Part shown: positions 36,862 to 49,269 of the stretch, in pieces
Position numbering within the stretch: the first letter of the stretch is position 1
Layout of the letters: each line of letters starts with the position of its first letter
NCBI RefSeq assembly: GCF_963676685.1
Contig: NC_092354.1
Span: 72,528,178 to 72,592,177, forward strand
Length of the DNA stretch: 64,000 nt
Direction of reading: 5' to 3'
DNA from: Mytilus edulis
Taxonomy: Eukaryota; Mollusca; Bivalvia; Mytilida; Mytilidae
Position numbers and translations under genes: made by a program
Notes under the pieces: generated by a model
Databases searched by the model: none
What the model was told of the DNA's origin: nothing
What the model saw: only the letters and a program-made list of their open reading frames with translations

Positions 36862-39800
36862 AGTAATCCTTCTCTTCTACAGCTACACAGAGTCTGTATT
36901 TCATCATCTGAAATATTTGGAAGAATTTGTACCCTTAAATACCAGAAATGAGCCACCTCATATACAAGGGTAGAGACAGTTGCATGTAAAGATCATTGCG
37001 TATATACGTATGCATAAACGTAGCACATGTAAAATGTCCATTAGTAGCATTTTTGTCAAGAGTGGATGTGATTCCTTTGACAAGTAAGTTTATCATATTT
37101 CTATTGTAATGATTTTTATATTTATTGTGCATATTGAAAAAGTGACACCCTATCTTAACATTAATGACAGAACCAGAGCTTTCACGATCGTCTCGCAATA
37201 CTTGACCACCGTTAGATATTCTATAACGATCATTTTCGTTGATAAACCGAATGATACCCGTGGTGTGTGTTACTTTTTAGAAAGGACTTACCAGAACATT
37301 GTACAAACTCTGTGAGTTGTCTGTGCTTTTTTTGTAGCCGGCTGATACAAATCCACTCCTCCTCACTTGACTATTCAAAGTTTGCACACACCATCCTGCT
37401 CCATTCACTGTATTACCATTACTTATTTTATTACTTGTTAAAATATGTTCTCGAAGAGTATTTGTTATATTTGCCACTGAACTTTGGGTAAACTATATTA
37501 CTAGACAATTTTTGCTGGAAAAATACAAAATATCGTCAATAATAATTAGAAAGAAAACATGTCAAGAATGTTTGTTTGATATGATCATCATCTCACATTA
37601 CTTTTGTGCTCTGAATAAATCCAAGATCAGAGTTCCTATAAAGTTTCTCCATTGTCTCCAAAATGTGGTCATTCGCATTGAATCTCATTCGAAAAGAAAC
37701 CTGTCGTGTTGTAAATTTGGTGTGTGCTACCACGAGGTGAACTATTTAGGAGATAACTGTATTGTATTTTAAGGTCCGACGGCATCAATTGGGGATTTGA
37801 TGGTCGCAAATTAAGTTTACTGGCGACGCGTTAGCGGAGACAGTAAACGGGTATTTGCGACCATCAAATCCAAAATTGATGCCGTCAGAGCTTAAAATAC
37901 AATATTGTTATCTCCATTCTAATGAAACTGACAGAAAACAACGTTAAAACATGTATTTAAAATCTGTCATATGCCGTCTGCGCTTGCGCGTACGTCCCAT
38001 AGCATCAATTGACAATTGATGCCATGTAAGAAAGTGACGTTATCCAATCAAAATGAACGTTACAAACGTTGTTGCATTAGAATGCTCGCTATTCAGCTCG
38101 AATTAACTTCCGTGTATTGTAACATACTTATAATTTAAATGCTAATGTGTAGCCAAGGTTGACTATGCATGCTAGGTAGTAAACAATAGTTATTCAAATA
38201 GCAATCGTCTATAATCAAACAATGAAAAGTAATTAAATTTACACGCAAACGAATTAATCTGAAATAAAACTTTTTAAAACATTATTTGCCATTTAAACGA
38301 CTCAGTTGATATATTTAAGTGTTACATGTACAAAGGACTTATGTACAGTTGAAAAAGAGGCACGAGGGTCCAAACACGCATGTTTTGTCACTTCTGTGGA
38401 CTATTAATAATATTCGTTGAATACCAAATTTCTTGGATTTCGTTGTTCCTGTGTTCCAATGTCTATGCAACAAATGAAATTGTTACTATAGGAGTGTATG
38501 CAGACTTTGGCAAAACTACGAATTCAAACATACACGAAAATGCAATATGTCCTTGATCCACGAACAAAACTAAATGGAATTCACAGTAATTGCAATTTGT
38601 AATTTATACAACAGAAAATATTCGGCCAGTTCATAATATCGACTTAACTCTTACCTGCATAGTTTATGACATATCAAACATGCTCATGCAAGACAGGAAT
38701 GGGGAATTAATACACTTAAGTTATATTTAATAATTATAGTTACGGATGGTGATCACGTTCAATAAACTAAATAATATAGCAGAAATTTAAGTTATTGCTT
38801 GAGCGATTACCTACCTTAGAATGTGTAAATCTTTCCGATATTCAATTATCCACCCCCTTGTAAAGACCATTTAGGGGGGTCGTGTACTGTGTACTATGTG
38901 AAACTTTGTAAACGACATCTGTTTCTGCAAAAGACTTTCAAAGATAGAAACATTTGTCGGTAAAGTCCATTCAATAATATTCTAATTGATTTTTATGTAT
39001 GCTGTCACATTTTAAATATTTATAATTGTTATTTCATTGTATCAAATGAAAGATAGAAATATTGTTTCTCAATAAATATTGGCATATTTAAAATTGAATT
39101 AAATATATTGCTTCAGACTATGTTTGCATAGGAAGAAATACAAAAATTAAGAATTGCGAGGACATAAGACGCTACCGTACATCGTAAAGGACCGAGGATG
39201 ATAAAAATAAACAGATCACCCTTCTCTCGTACAAATAACAGGTAAACATAGAGTATTACAGTTTTTCTTTTTTGTACTTTCACTATTTGTCTCCTGTTAA
39301 CATTTGCACCTCACTTCCATGGTTATCAAGCGGAAATGTTGATACATTTGTATTTCTTCTTCTTCTCTCTCTCTTTTTTTTTTGGGGGGGGGGGGGGGGG
39401 AGGGGGTGGTAACAGATAATTTTTGGGTCATTTCTGCGGTCTGCGTTAAAACTAAGTCGATTTCCTAGAGGCAATGGTTAAGATTTTAATAACTATGGTT
39501 CAAGTGTTGAAAAGGGGGAGGGGATTTCAGGATAGAACAATATATTTATTTACATTGTCTGAAAATATGAAATTTATTTGTACACGCTACGAAACCGGAA
39601 AAAAACTCAGCGAGCCACGCGCTTTTCGTCTTGTTTCTAAAGTTGTACATGCTCTACATCATTTGGTTTCTGGTGCAGACTTTTGTGTTGTGCACTCATG
39701 CCACATCTTTTTCCTTTTATATAAAGATCAACAGTTTACAGTTACAATTATTTAAAACAATTAAAAGAATGTAAACAAAGCCTCCATTTTAGGTTTGTTT

Positions 39801-40245
39801 GGTGGTTTTTTGTTTTTGTTTTGTTAACAATGTACAAAGTAGCAATGAACTGTAGTTGAAAATTATATAAAATTCATAACAAAAAGTACAAATTTATTTC
39901 AAACAACTACCAAGTCTAGATCGGTCTTGAAAGATATTAATGGCCTACTAGACCAGCATTAGCTTGTATTGTAGATTAAAATGAATCGGTCAGTGATATT
40001 TACCTACTCAAGAAAGACTAAGCTGAAAAAATACAAACAGTTTGACAGCGGTGATAATGTCATCATTATTACATTTATTTATTATCTGTATATATAATTG
40101 TCATTTTTAAGTTTGATCTGCTGTCCGTAATGTTAACCCTTTATTGTAGCAAATATCTTTCATTTTTTTTTTTGGTTTTTGCTCAATTTCCTTAAATCGT
40201 CCAATCAGAAGAAAGATTAGTGACACCATGCATGCTGTTACCATA
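36862..40245. other. Upstream of GH20 gene 1: no supported gene
   Basis: This stretch should hold the GH20 promoter, but I can place no element. 37751-37912 is a long foldback with arms containing GACGGCATCAATT, GGATTTGATGGTCGCAAAT and ATTGTATTTTAAG, mirrored on the other side of a ~25-base loop. 39381-39401 is a G-rich run. The rest is AT-rich with no exon-like ORF. Confidence 0.55.
37751..37912. repeat. Long foldback element
   Basis: Three complementary blocks in order: GATAAC/GTTATC, ATTGTATTTTAAG/CTTAAAATACAAT and GACGGCATCAATT/AATTGATGCCGTC, then GGATTTGATGGTCGCAAAT and GTTTACTG with their complements. Total paired length is ~60 bp per arm. Confidence 0.75.
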
Positions 40246-40253
40246 GTTGAAAG
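40246..40253. other. Target-site duplication, left
   Basis: GTTGAAAG, identical to 53240-53247. The base before it (A) and the bases inside differ from the right side, so the duplication is exactly 8 bp. Confidence 0.85.
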
Positions 40254-40428
40254 GGCTATTGGTACTTTACGGAACGGAACGGAACGGAACGGAACGGAAC
40301 GGAATTTCATTTAAGGTATCCAAAGAGGGCATTTATAAAAATTTCGAAAAATCTTTAAAACAAAACAAACTTTAAAATTTCTGTGTTTTACGGTTTTCCA
40401 TATACAAATAACACAAATGTATACTTAC

Positions 40429-43307
40429 CCTTCTATCGATAAGTGTCATGCCAAAAAATGACTTACGTGTCCCCGTCTTTCCACCAACAATACAGTAAGG
40501 TCCACATTTAATGGTCGCACATTTTCTCTAAATTTTGAAACTGATATTACTTGAAAAACAAACAGTATTATTTATTTACTCACATGAAACAAACCGGGAT
40601 GCGGTATTCAGTATACGTAGGTGAAACTGGGCGATATTTATCTAAACGCACGCAAGAACACCTGTATCGTTTTAAAAGACCCAATAAATTCAAAAGTATC
40701 ATTTATCAACATCTTAAGAAGCACAGTCATCCTATTAAATATTTAACAGTTCAACCTTTAGAAGTAGTAAATAAGCAGCCTGGTGAATCTCATTCCAAGT
40801 TTGTACGATCACGAAAAATAAATGAATTAAATTGGATTAAAAAATTACAGACAGTCTACCCTCTCGGTCTTAATGATAATATCATGGGAATTGGCAATAT
40901 ATCAAGAACCGATTCTGTTAACATTTTGGATATAGTTTCTAAAACTGTTCGTAAAAATCGTTCTCATGGACGCAGAAAAAATCGCAATCAAAGAAAATTT
41001 CGGACCAACCATACAAATATTTCGGACCTAATTTCCATTTCAAAAAACAACGGCAGACATTATCTGTTAACCAAGCTTTGTTCTTTACCTATAAATAAAT
41101 TAAATAAAATTTTAGAGGATTGCAACACAATTTCATATTACAGTCCTAAGTATGAAATTGTCCAAATTATAATGGCATATTGTTATTCTAAACTGTTTCC
41201 AAAAATTGATCGCCCTGAAGATCATAAAAAACATTTTATTAAAATAAAGTATGTCAATAAAGGTTTTGATTTTGTAAATATTGCCGGTATTTTTAACGAC
41301 CATTCTGTTAAAGACCAAATTCCTGGATATTTTGATAATACTGAACTCCCTCTCATTTGTTATATTTACAAGAAATCTACCCGAAAATATGTGTTTAATT
41401 ATAGCCAATTGTGTAAAGATGTAAATATCACTGAAAATACACCTATGTCGTGTAATTGCAGTAATTCAGAATACACCTATGGACCAATTTCCCATGTTAT
41501 AACAGGAGACCTTAACATCGTTCGCGACCGAGAGTTAAAATCATTCCTCAGTAAAGGACCTAAATATCGTCCCCCGTCAACTGTTAACTGGAATGAGTGT
41601 CGTAATATCATCAACGACTCACTCCGCGCCTACTGTTTGAAATGGGTAAAACGGGAAAAAGCTGACAAAAAATCTTTGGACTCTTTTTTTAATTCAGTAA
41701 TGAAGATAGTTGATATTCGAATACAACATTTTAAAGAACATTTTACCCTCAACAAAAACTATAAAAACCCTATTTCGCGTATCAAAAATAAACTAACAGA
41801 ACTAGCCAAGGAATTTGTTTTTGTCCCGGCTGATAAAGCTGCTAATAATATCATTATTGTTTGACGTAAATTTTATATAGAGGTTCTGCAAAAGGAAATC
41901 ACGAATTCACCAACATTCCAACTGACTTCATTTTCAGAAAACGACATCTGTAACAAACATACACTTTTAGCTACTTCTTTACAAGCAGAACCAAACACAA
42001 TGAAAGTCCCAACTATGTACTGGCTTCCGAAGCTGCACAAAAAACCTTACAAATATAGATTTATTTCATCTTCCAGCCATTGTTCAACTACTAAATTGTC
42101 TGTTTTACTTACTAGTACACTTGGTACAATAAAAAACCTGATAATAAATTGTTCAAATAAGGCCTTTGAAAATAGTGGAATTAATTACTTTTGGAGTGTC
42201 AAAAACTCGTTGGAAGTACTTGATAAATTGCATGCATATATTGGTGATTTTGAATCTGTTCAAAGTTTTGATTTTTCTACCCTATATACCACTTTGCCTC
42301 ATATTCTTATTAAGAAAAAATTCACATCCCTAATTAACTGGGCATTTAAAAAGTCGGAATGCGAGTACATATGTTCAAACTCTTTTAGATCATTTTTTAG
42401 TAGCAATAAACAAAAGAACTATGTCAATTGGACATGCTTTGATACTATTTATGCACTTGAATTTTTACTTGATAACATTTTTGTTCGCTTTGGAGATTCC
42501 GTATATCGTCAAGTTATTGGAATTCCAATGGGGACTAACTGTGCACCACTTATTGCGGACCTGTTTTTGTATTGTTATGAGTTACAATTTATGACTAAAA
42601 TTAGCAAAGACCCATCAAAACAACATTTGATACAAAAATTTAACAATACTTTTAGATATTTGGATGATATATTGGCTCTAAATAATGACGACTTCAGTAT
42701 GTATACTAAAGAAATTTATCCTGTAGAACTTACTTTAAATAAAGCTAATGATAACAATGACCACTGCCCTTTCCTCGATCTTGATATCTATATCATAAAC
42801 GGGAAGCTTAATACAAAAATTTATGATAAAAGAGATGATTTTTCATTTCCTATTGTTAATTATCCATTTTTAGATGGTGACGTTCCCTTGTCACCATCTT
42901 ATGGTGTTTATATATCTCAACTTGTACGATTCGCTCGTGTATGTAACAATGTATTAGATTTTAGCGAGAGAAATTTATGTATTACTGAAAAATTATTACA
43001 CCAGGGTTTTCGATATCACAAACTGGTCAAAACATTTACTAAATTTTATCACCGGTATAAGGAAATAATTCGTAAATATAACTCAACATGCAGACATCTT
43101 ATACGTTCAGGTATTTCACATCCAAAATTTTATGGAAATATTCTTTATAAAGGACAAAAATGTCAGTATTCTCCTCAGAAACTAACAAAACCTTTAAATA
43201 GACTTATTAAAAGGGGATATAGTTACGATACTGTTGTCAGGTCATTAAAGATTGCATATTTTGGCTTTAACATTGATTCACTGATAGGGTCTTTGCATCG
43301 GAACTAA
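40429..43307 (+). CDS. Naiad ORF: N-terminal GIY-YIG endonuclease, CxC linker, reverse transcriptase; four in-frame TGA codons
   Basis: The frame opens at the truncated left end and reads CHAKK-(TGA 40459)-LTCP, DIT-(TGA 40552)-KTN, LLT-(TGA 40585)-NKPGCGIQY. A 2-nt TA insertion at 40612-40615 then shifts the frame, which continues YVGETGRYLSKRTQEH, the GIY-YIG core. The nuclease Glu lies in RKINELNWIKKL. The linker carries the clade-defining CxC (SCNCSN, 41451-41459) and GDLNIVRDRELKSFLSKGP. At 41862 another TGA lies within ADKAANNIIIV-(TGA)-RKFYIEVL. From there an unbroken RT frame runs to 43307 with motif A (FDFSTLYTTLP), motif B (GIPMGTNCAPLIADLF) and motif C (YLDDIL). All four TGAs fall where I expect Cys in relatives (from memory), and there is no in-frame TAA or TAG. 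Decoding as selenocysteine is therefore likely; ordinary decay is the alternative. The frameshift makes this copy inactive. Confidence 0.82.
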
Positions 43308-43364
43308 ACACATTTATTTCTAAAAAAACAGTTGTTGGCATGACACGGGTTATGTTCTTCTCAT

Positions 43365-43432
43365 ATATTTTATGATAGTATGATACTAAACCCCTAACGG
43401 GAGGGATTGTACCTGATATTCATATGATGAAG
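43365..43432 (+). promoter_or_regulatory. Candidate SECIS-like hairpin in the Naiad 3' UTR
   Basis: ATGA at 43380-43383 is followed 12 bases later by AA (43396-43397), with TGAT at 43414-43417 closing the opposite side. Partial pairing (TAC/GTA, AA/TT, CCC/GGG) lies between, and CATAT/ATATG pairs below. Order and spacing resemble a eukaryotic SECIS, but the upper stem is interrupted and there is a 2-base asymmetry next to the TGAT. This is a hypothesis, not an identification. Confidence 0.25.
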
Positions 43433-44102
43433 ACATAATCTTTCAATCAGTTTAATTGAGGTCTGGAGCTGGCATGTCAGTTAACTGCTAGTAGTCTGTT
43501 GTTATTTATGTATTATTGTCATTTTATTTATTTTCTTTTGTTACATCTTTTGACATCAGACTCGGACTTCTCTTGAACTGAATTTTAATGTGCGTATTGT
43601 TATTGTTTTACTTTTCTACATTGGCTAGAGGTATAGGGGGAGGGTTGAGATCTCATAAACATGTTTAACCCCGCCGCAATTTTGCGCCTGTCCCAAGTCA
43701 GGAGCCTCTGGCCTTTGTTAGTCTTGTATGATTTTAAATTTTAGTTTCTTGTGTATAATTCGGAGTTTAGTATGACGTCCATTATCATTGTACTATTATG
43801 CATATTTTAGGGGCCAGCTGAAGGACACCTACGGGTGCGGGAATTCTCGCTACATTGAAGACCCATTGGTTGCCTTCGGCTGTTGTTTGCTCTATGGTCG
43901 GGTGGTTGTCGCTTTGACATATTCACCATTTCCTTTCTCAATTTTATTAATCTCATCTTCACAGGTGAAATGTGTAATAATGTATAACATCGGGAAATAT
44001 TCTGTAGATGAATATGTCGGATTGTCCTGATAAATTATCATGAAATTAACGCATTTGCAAGTCATGCATTATGATATCTAGACTGACCTCACGTCGTCCT
44101 TG

Positions 44103-45644
44103 ATTAGAGACAGTGATCAAGTTGAATCTGATTTAAACTTCTTAATTTATTTTTCCGTTCCGTTCCGTTCCGCAAAGTACCAATTGCTCTGAGGAATTGG
44201 TATTTAACGGAAAAAACGGAAACATACATCTTTAATGTAATTAAAGCAGTATGATAAAAAAAATTGTCTGACACCTCTTTTTGCATGAGTGGTATGTGTT
44301 TTAGATAGCATTTTCGACATGATCAATAATAAAAAAAAATAACACAAAGGCAGGTTACACAAAAAGTCTTTCTCCTTCCATCGGTAATTATATTTTAAAA
44401 AAGAGGCCTTCAACAGCCCGTTCCGACGATGATTAGAGACAGTGATCAAGTTGAATCTGATTTAAACTTTTTAATTTATTTTTCCGTTCCGTTCCGTTCC
44501 GCAAAGTACCAATTGCTCTGAGGAATTGGTATTTAACGGAAAAAACGGAAACAGACATCTTTAATGTAATTAAAGCAGTATGATAAAAAAAATTGTCTGA
44601 CACCTCTTTTTGCATGAGTGGTATGTGTTTTAGATAGCTTTTTCGACTTGATCAATAATAAAAAATTTAACACAAAGGCAGGTTACACAAAAAGTCTTTC
44701 TCCTTCCATCGGTAATTATATTTTAAAAAAGAGGCCTTAAACAGCCCGTTCCGACGATGATTAGAGACAGTGATCAAGTTGAATCTGATTTAAACTTTTT
44801 AATTTATTTTTCCGTTCCGTTCCGTTCCGCAAAGTACCAATTGCTCTGAGGAATTGGTATTTAACGGAAAAAACGGAAACAGACATCTTTAATGTAATTA
44901 AAGCAGTATGATAAAAAAAATTGTCTGACACCTCTTTTTGCATGAGTGGTATGTGTTTTAGATAGCATTTTTGACTTGATCAATAATAAAAAATTTAACA
45001 CAAAGGCAGGTTACACAAAAAGTCTTTCTCCTTTCATCGGATATTATATTTTAAAAAAGAGGCCTTCAACAGCCCGTTCCGACGATGATTAGAGACAGTG
45101 ATCAAGTTGAATCTGATTTAAACTTTTTAATTTATTTTTCCGTTCCGTTCCGTTCCGCAAAGTACCAATTGCTCTGAGGAATTGGTATTTAACGGAAAAA
45201 ACGGAAACAGACATCTTTAATGTAATTAAAGCAGTATGATAAAAAAAATTGTCTGACACCTCTTTTTTGAATGAGTGGTATGTGTTTTAGATAGCATTTT
45301 CGACTTGATCAATAATAAAAAATTTAACACAAAGGCAGGTTACACAAAAAGTCTTTCTCCTTCCATCGGTAATTATATTTTAAAAAAGAGGCCTTCAACA
45401 GCCCGTTCCGACGATGATTAGAGACAGTGATCAAGTTGAATCTGATTTAAACTTTTTAATTTATTTTTCCGTTCCGTTCCGTTCCGCAAAGTACCATTTG
45501 CTCTGAGGAATTGTTATTTAACGGAAAAAACGGAAACAGACATCTTTAATGTAATTAAAGCAGTATGATAAAAACAAGTCAGACCCTTCTTTTTTGAATG
45601 AGTGGTAAGTGTTTTAGATAGCATTTCGACTTGATCAATATTTA
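44103..45644 (+). repeat. Left-arm tandem array, ~328-bp unit, nearly five copies
   Basis: Units start GATTAGAGACAGTGATCAAG at 44103, 44432, 44760, about 45089 and about 45417. Each contains CCGTTCCGTTCCGTTCCGCA followed by AAGTACCAATTGCTC, an inverted version of the transposon's own terminus. Unit-to-unit identity is very high. Each unit opens a spurious ~60-aa minus-strand frame. The last unit is broken by the pearl-like element. Confidence 0.9.
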
Positions 45645-46441
45645 AATAAACAGCTGCGCCATGAGCGCATGATACGCCCGTCGTCTTGTGAAAAAACATA
45701 AATCTTTTTTGAATAACACAGGGTTGTACAGGATGTCATGCTTAGTATATCCTGACTCATTCCTTATTCCCGCTCAATAGGAAGATTGTACAAGATGTAT
45801 TTGGAAACCCGACGCAACATTAGCCTGTTAAGTTTTAAGCAATAGAGATACAGCGCAACATGTGAAAAAAACCTCTTTTTTTACAAAAAACTCAATATCT
45901 CGAAAATATAAAAATGAATCATCACCAAAAAGTATACAGATCTTAAGATTAATATAACAAAGAAGTGTGTAAAGTTTTAAAAGCAATAATCATAAATCGT
46001 TTTTGAGATATGGTGCGACATGTAACCCCCCCCCCTTTTTTCTTTTACAAAATACTCAATAACTCAAAAATGAAATTTTGAATCATCACCAAAAAGTATA
46101 CAGGTATTAAGATTAATATAACTAAGAAGTATTTAAAGTTTTAAGCCATAATCAAGAACCGTTTTTGAGATACGGTGCGACATGTGAAAAAAAACACACC
46201 CCTGTTTTAGTTACAAAGTGCCGTAACTCAAAAAGTTGTAATCTTATTTTCACAAAAAAAGTATACAGATCATTTGACCATCATAAGAAACAACTATGTT
46301 AAGTTTCATGAAATTTGGATAAGTCGTTTTCAAGTTACGGTGCGACATGTTTACACCGGACAGACGGACGGATGGACGGACGGACGGACACTGGACATTT
46401 GTATACCATAATACGTCCCGTCAAAATTGACAGACGTATAA
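45645..46441 (+). mobile_element. Pearl/HINE-like element, copy B
   Basis: Same start (AAACAGCTGCGCCATGAGCG), tandem core (CATCACCAAAAAGTATACAG), ACGG microsatellite (46358-46388) and terminal GTCCCGTCAAAATTGACAGA as copy A. It carries an extra ~160-bp segment at about 45690-45850 containing CTCATTCCTTATTCCCGCTC. It interrupts a 328-bp unit, which resumes at 46442. Its first ~290 bp recur in the right arm. Confidence 0.7.
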
Positions 46442-46566
46442 AAAATAACACAAAGACAGGTTAGACAAAAGGTCTTTCTACTTCCATTGGTAATTATAAA
46501 TTAAAAAAGGGGCCTTCCGAAGATGATTAGAAACAGTGATCCCCATTTCCATTCTCAATTTTATAT
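46442..46566 (+). repeat. Resumed 328-bp unit ending in a 27-bp Naiad 3' tip
   Basis: 46442-46540 continues the interrupted unit (AACACAAAGACAGG ... GATGATTAGAAACAGTGATC). At 46540 it switches abruptly to CCCCATTTCCATTCTCAATT followed by TTAT, the last bases of the Naiad. This looks like an extreme 5'-truncated Naiad insertion or a repair filler. Confidence 0.55.
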
Positions 46567-47594
46567 TAGAAACAAGGTCTCATAAATATTAAAACATATG
46601 TTTAAAATATATCTTCATAAAAATATGAGCACTAAACACTGGTTTACACTATAATAAAAAAATGTTTGCAAATTGTTAAAACATTTTCGGATTTATCAAA
46701 GCACTATAAAAAATGGTAACTCCTTAAAAGTCATAAAACCACAATAATAACTGTTGTTAATCAAAGTATTTATAAAAACTAAAAGTCTGTTCTGTTACAA
46801 AACCTATAGGCAAAGGTCTTACTATAATATCAGCGGGAAATTTCGGTTCTAGAGGTGCATTCCGTATTTAATCTGTTTTTTTTTCTCCTATCTCCTGACG
46901 ACAGCTGGTGTGTCCGTAGATATTGTTTAAATTTTCTATATTTTCACTTTTTAATTAGTTTACCTGCACAATGGCGCAGAAGCAATATTCATTTTTTGGC
47001 GCAAATGAAAAACTACAACTTTTAAGAATTGGCGCAGAAGCAATGCGTACTTAAATATCAATCAAATTTGACCGTGCCCACAAAACGATTGTTCAAATTA
47101 CGAATAGTTTCAGCTTAAAATCCATGGCACTCTAAAATGCAGATTTTTTAAATCACATAAATTCCATATCGATATACGTATATTTGGATCTATGCAATAT
47201 GTTTATCTGGACATCAGCATGCTAGCTTAGTTCCGTCATTTCAATAACATGGATGGCAATATGTTTGATTGATCTAACCATACGTTAACCAGCGTCCTTT
47301 GAATACAGTGATCATGCATGATGTGAACATTTTTTTCTATAGACATAGGTAGATTTGATTAATCCAAATAATATAGGTATAAAGCATACCGGTGTCCATG
47401 CAATTCATAATGCAAAACAACAATATATAGAAATAAATTATGTTTTTTTTTATGAAATGTATGTGCTTATGCAACATTATCAAACTGCTGTAATGCATTA
47501 GTTATAAACTTTGAAAGAACCGATGACTTTTCATTCGTTTTTAAACTCAAATGTACTTAAATAGCACATTTTAAACCGTAAGAAATTGGTTTAT

Positions 47595-48050
47595 CTCTCG
47601 AAAAAACCTGAACTGTTCTCGAAAAAACCGAACTGCTCTCGAAAAAACTTGGACAGATGGAAATGAATATACCCTTAAAATTGCCTTTTAATTACAATAA
47701 CTAAAACTTTTGTTATAGCATATGTAAATGTAAGGATATAAAGACATCATGTGTGCATGCTCTTTGAAATTTGCATTGGTATGTGTATAGAAATTGCTTT
47801 TTTCTATATTTTGGCATAAAAGCATTATTAGGCCAAATCAAACTTTTTTAACTGCAAAGTATGTATGGTTGGCAACATCCTTTCATCACAAATACTTATT
47901 TAACTTGTTTGATCTTGTAAATTTAGTTTAAGCATTTATTTTACGTGTTAAAGGAAAACATGTCTGTTTGTTTACATTTTTAGTCATAATCTCTCGAAAA
48001 AACCTGGACGCTCTCGAAAAAACCCGATCAAATCACTCGAAAAAACACGA
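47595..48050. repeat. Two clusters of three CTCGAAAAAACC motifs
   Basis: Cluster one has copies near 47597, 47617 and 47637. Cluster two has copies at 47991, 48011 and 48035. The copies are spaced ~20-24 bp, with GAAC/GGAC between them. The clusters are about 395 bp apart and in the same orientation. Confidence 0.7.
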
Positions 48051-49143
48051 TCTCAACCGGACACTATACCTACGGTGGTAATACTCATACGTATTATAAT
48101 TACATATCAGTAAAAATCTACAAACAGTATGTTAATAAAGAGTTATGAAGTAAAATGTACATGGGACAAAATCACAAAAAAATACATAGAATAATACAAA
48201 TTATCAATGAACAGGTGTTATATGTCAGTTTGGTATGGTCAAGACGTTTGGTAAAGATAACATCCTTTTAAGAGAGTTATCTCGCCTTAACCAGTTATGG
48301 GGTTTTTCGTATTGCGGATTGCATTCCGTATTTGTATATGTTAGTTGATTTGTTCTCTTGATTTATTGTTACCATTCCATGTAGATGTGTTTTTGAAGAA
48401 TAGAATTTATTAACTTGAATATTCGTTTATTATCTATGCCAGAAAGGAGCATTAAACAGGGCTTTACTTGACAGTCGATGTAGAGTCTGCAACAAAAAAC
48501 GAATCATAGTATATTTTTAGCATTCTTTTAAACACATACAGTAGACGACTTTAGTTTTAATACCGATTTTGCCGCAAATACTAATATTCTCTTAGAAATC
48601 AAAGACGGTTACTTCGAAGTCGATAATAGGGCTATCTTAACTAGTTATCGTAAGTGTATACTAAGATAGCCGTTAAATTGTTAAGATAACCCACGAGGGG
48701 ATTGCAGATACTCTCTTATCACCATCGTAATCTTCTTGTAAAGCGTTTTCTCTTAAATGAAACTTAAGATAGGTTTTCATGATACAGGGGCCCGCGAGAA
48801 ACTTCTCTTAAAGTCTTCGTAAGTCATAGTTTACGATTACACAAAGAATGCATTAAGGGTCCTTTTAAGAGTGTATCAATAGAGTGTGCTCTTAAACGCT
48901 TCTGTAAATGCTAAGAGTTCTTACTAAAGGACATAACAAATAAGATGTGTTTGAGTTACCCGAATGAGTAAGTTTATGATAAGAGGGTGCACAAAATTGC
49001 CTTAAATCATTAAGAACTTTGAATGTGTTAGGGACTGTCAATCATTCTAAAATTGATATAAGATTGCTTCTTGTTACACTCTTAGTCATAAGTATAAGTT
49101 CAAAAGGCATGTTAAGTGCTAAGAGAGCGTATTGTTACCGGCC

Positions 49144-49269
49144 CCTGGAGTCAGGTTCACAAGAAACTTCTTTTTTTTCTTTTTTTTAAAGTTGGTCGTA
49201 AGTCATGAACAATTCAGTATACTTACGATCAATCTTAGTCGTAATTTTGTTTGTGAAACCGACTTCTGG
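49144..49269. mobile_element. Small MITE
   Basis: Inverted ends CCTGGAGTCAGGTTCACAAG and GTTTGTGAAACCGACTTCTGG enclose T-rich sequence with inner TCGTAAGTCATGA / ACTTACGATC pairing. A diverged relative (GAGAAACTTCTCTTAAAGTC) begins at about 48794. Confidence 0.5.

Larger units (their letters stand above)
40428..43946 (+). mobile_element. Naiad-type Penelope-like retroelement, 5'-truncated, 3.5 kb
   Basis: The ends are fixed by comparison with the empty site in the right arm of the host transposon: there, TGTATACTTA runs straight into ATCTCATCTTCACAG. Here the two parts are separated, with TTA on both sides (40425-40427 and 43947-43949) as a 3-bp duplication or microhomology. The element contains one long coding region (to 43307) and a ~640-bp 3' UTR ending CTCAATTTTAT. 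That 3' UTR is the source of the fragments scattered elsewhere. Naiads are the Penelope-like clade with the GIY-YIG nuclease moved to the N-terminus. The coding region is already open at the left junction, so the 5' end is lost. Confidence 0.85.

Noticed and set aside
41862-41864. TGA as a simple pseudogene stop splitting two genes
   Set aside because: The downstream frame continues without a gap into the same RT domain, and three more TGAs occur at Cys-like sites; ordinary decay remains possible but explains the pattern less well.
48785-49147. Possible hAT element with CAGGGGCC / GGCCCCTG ends
   Set aside because: The 8-bp matching ends are suggestive but the flanks (TCATGATA and GAGTCAGG) do not match, so no target duplication supports it.
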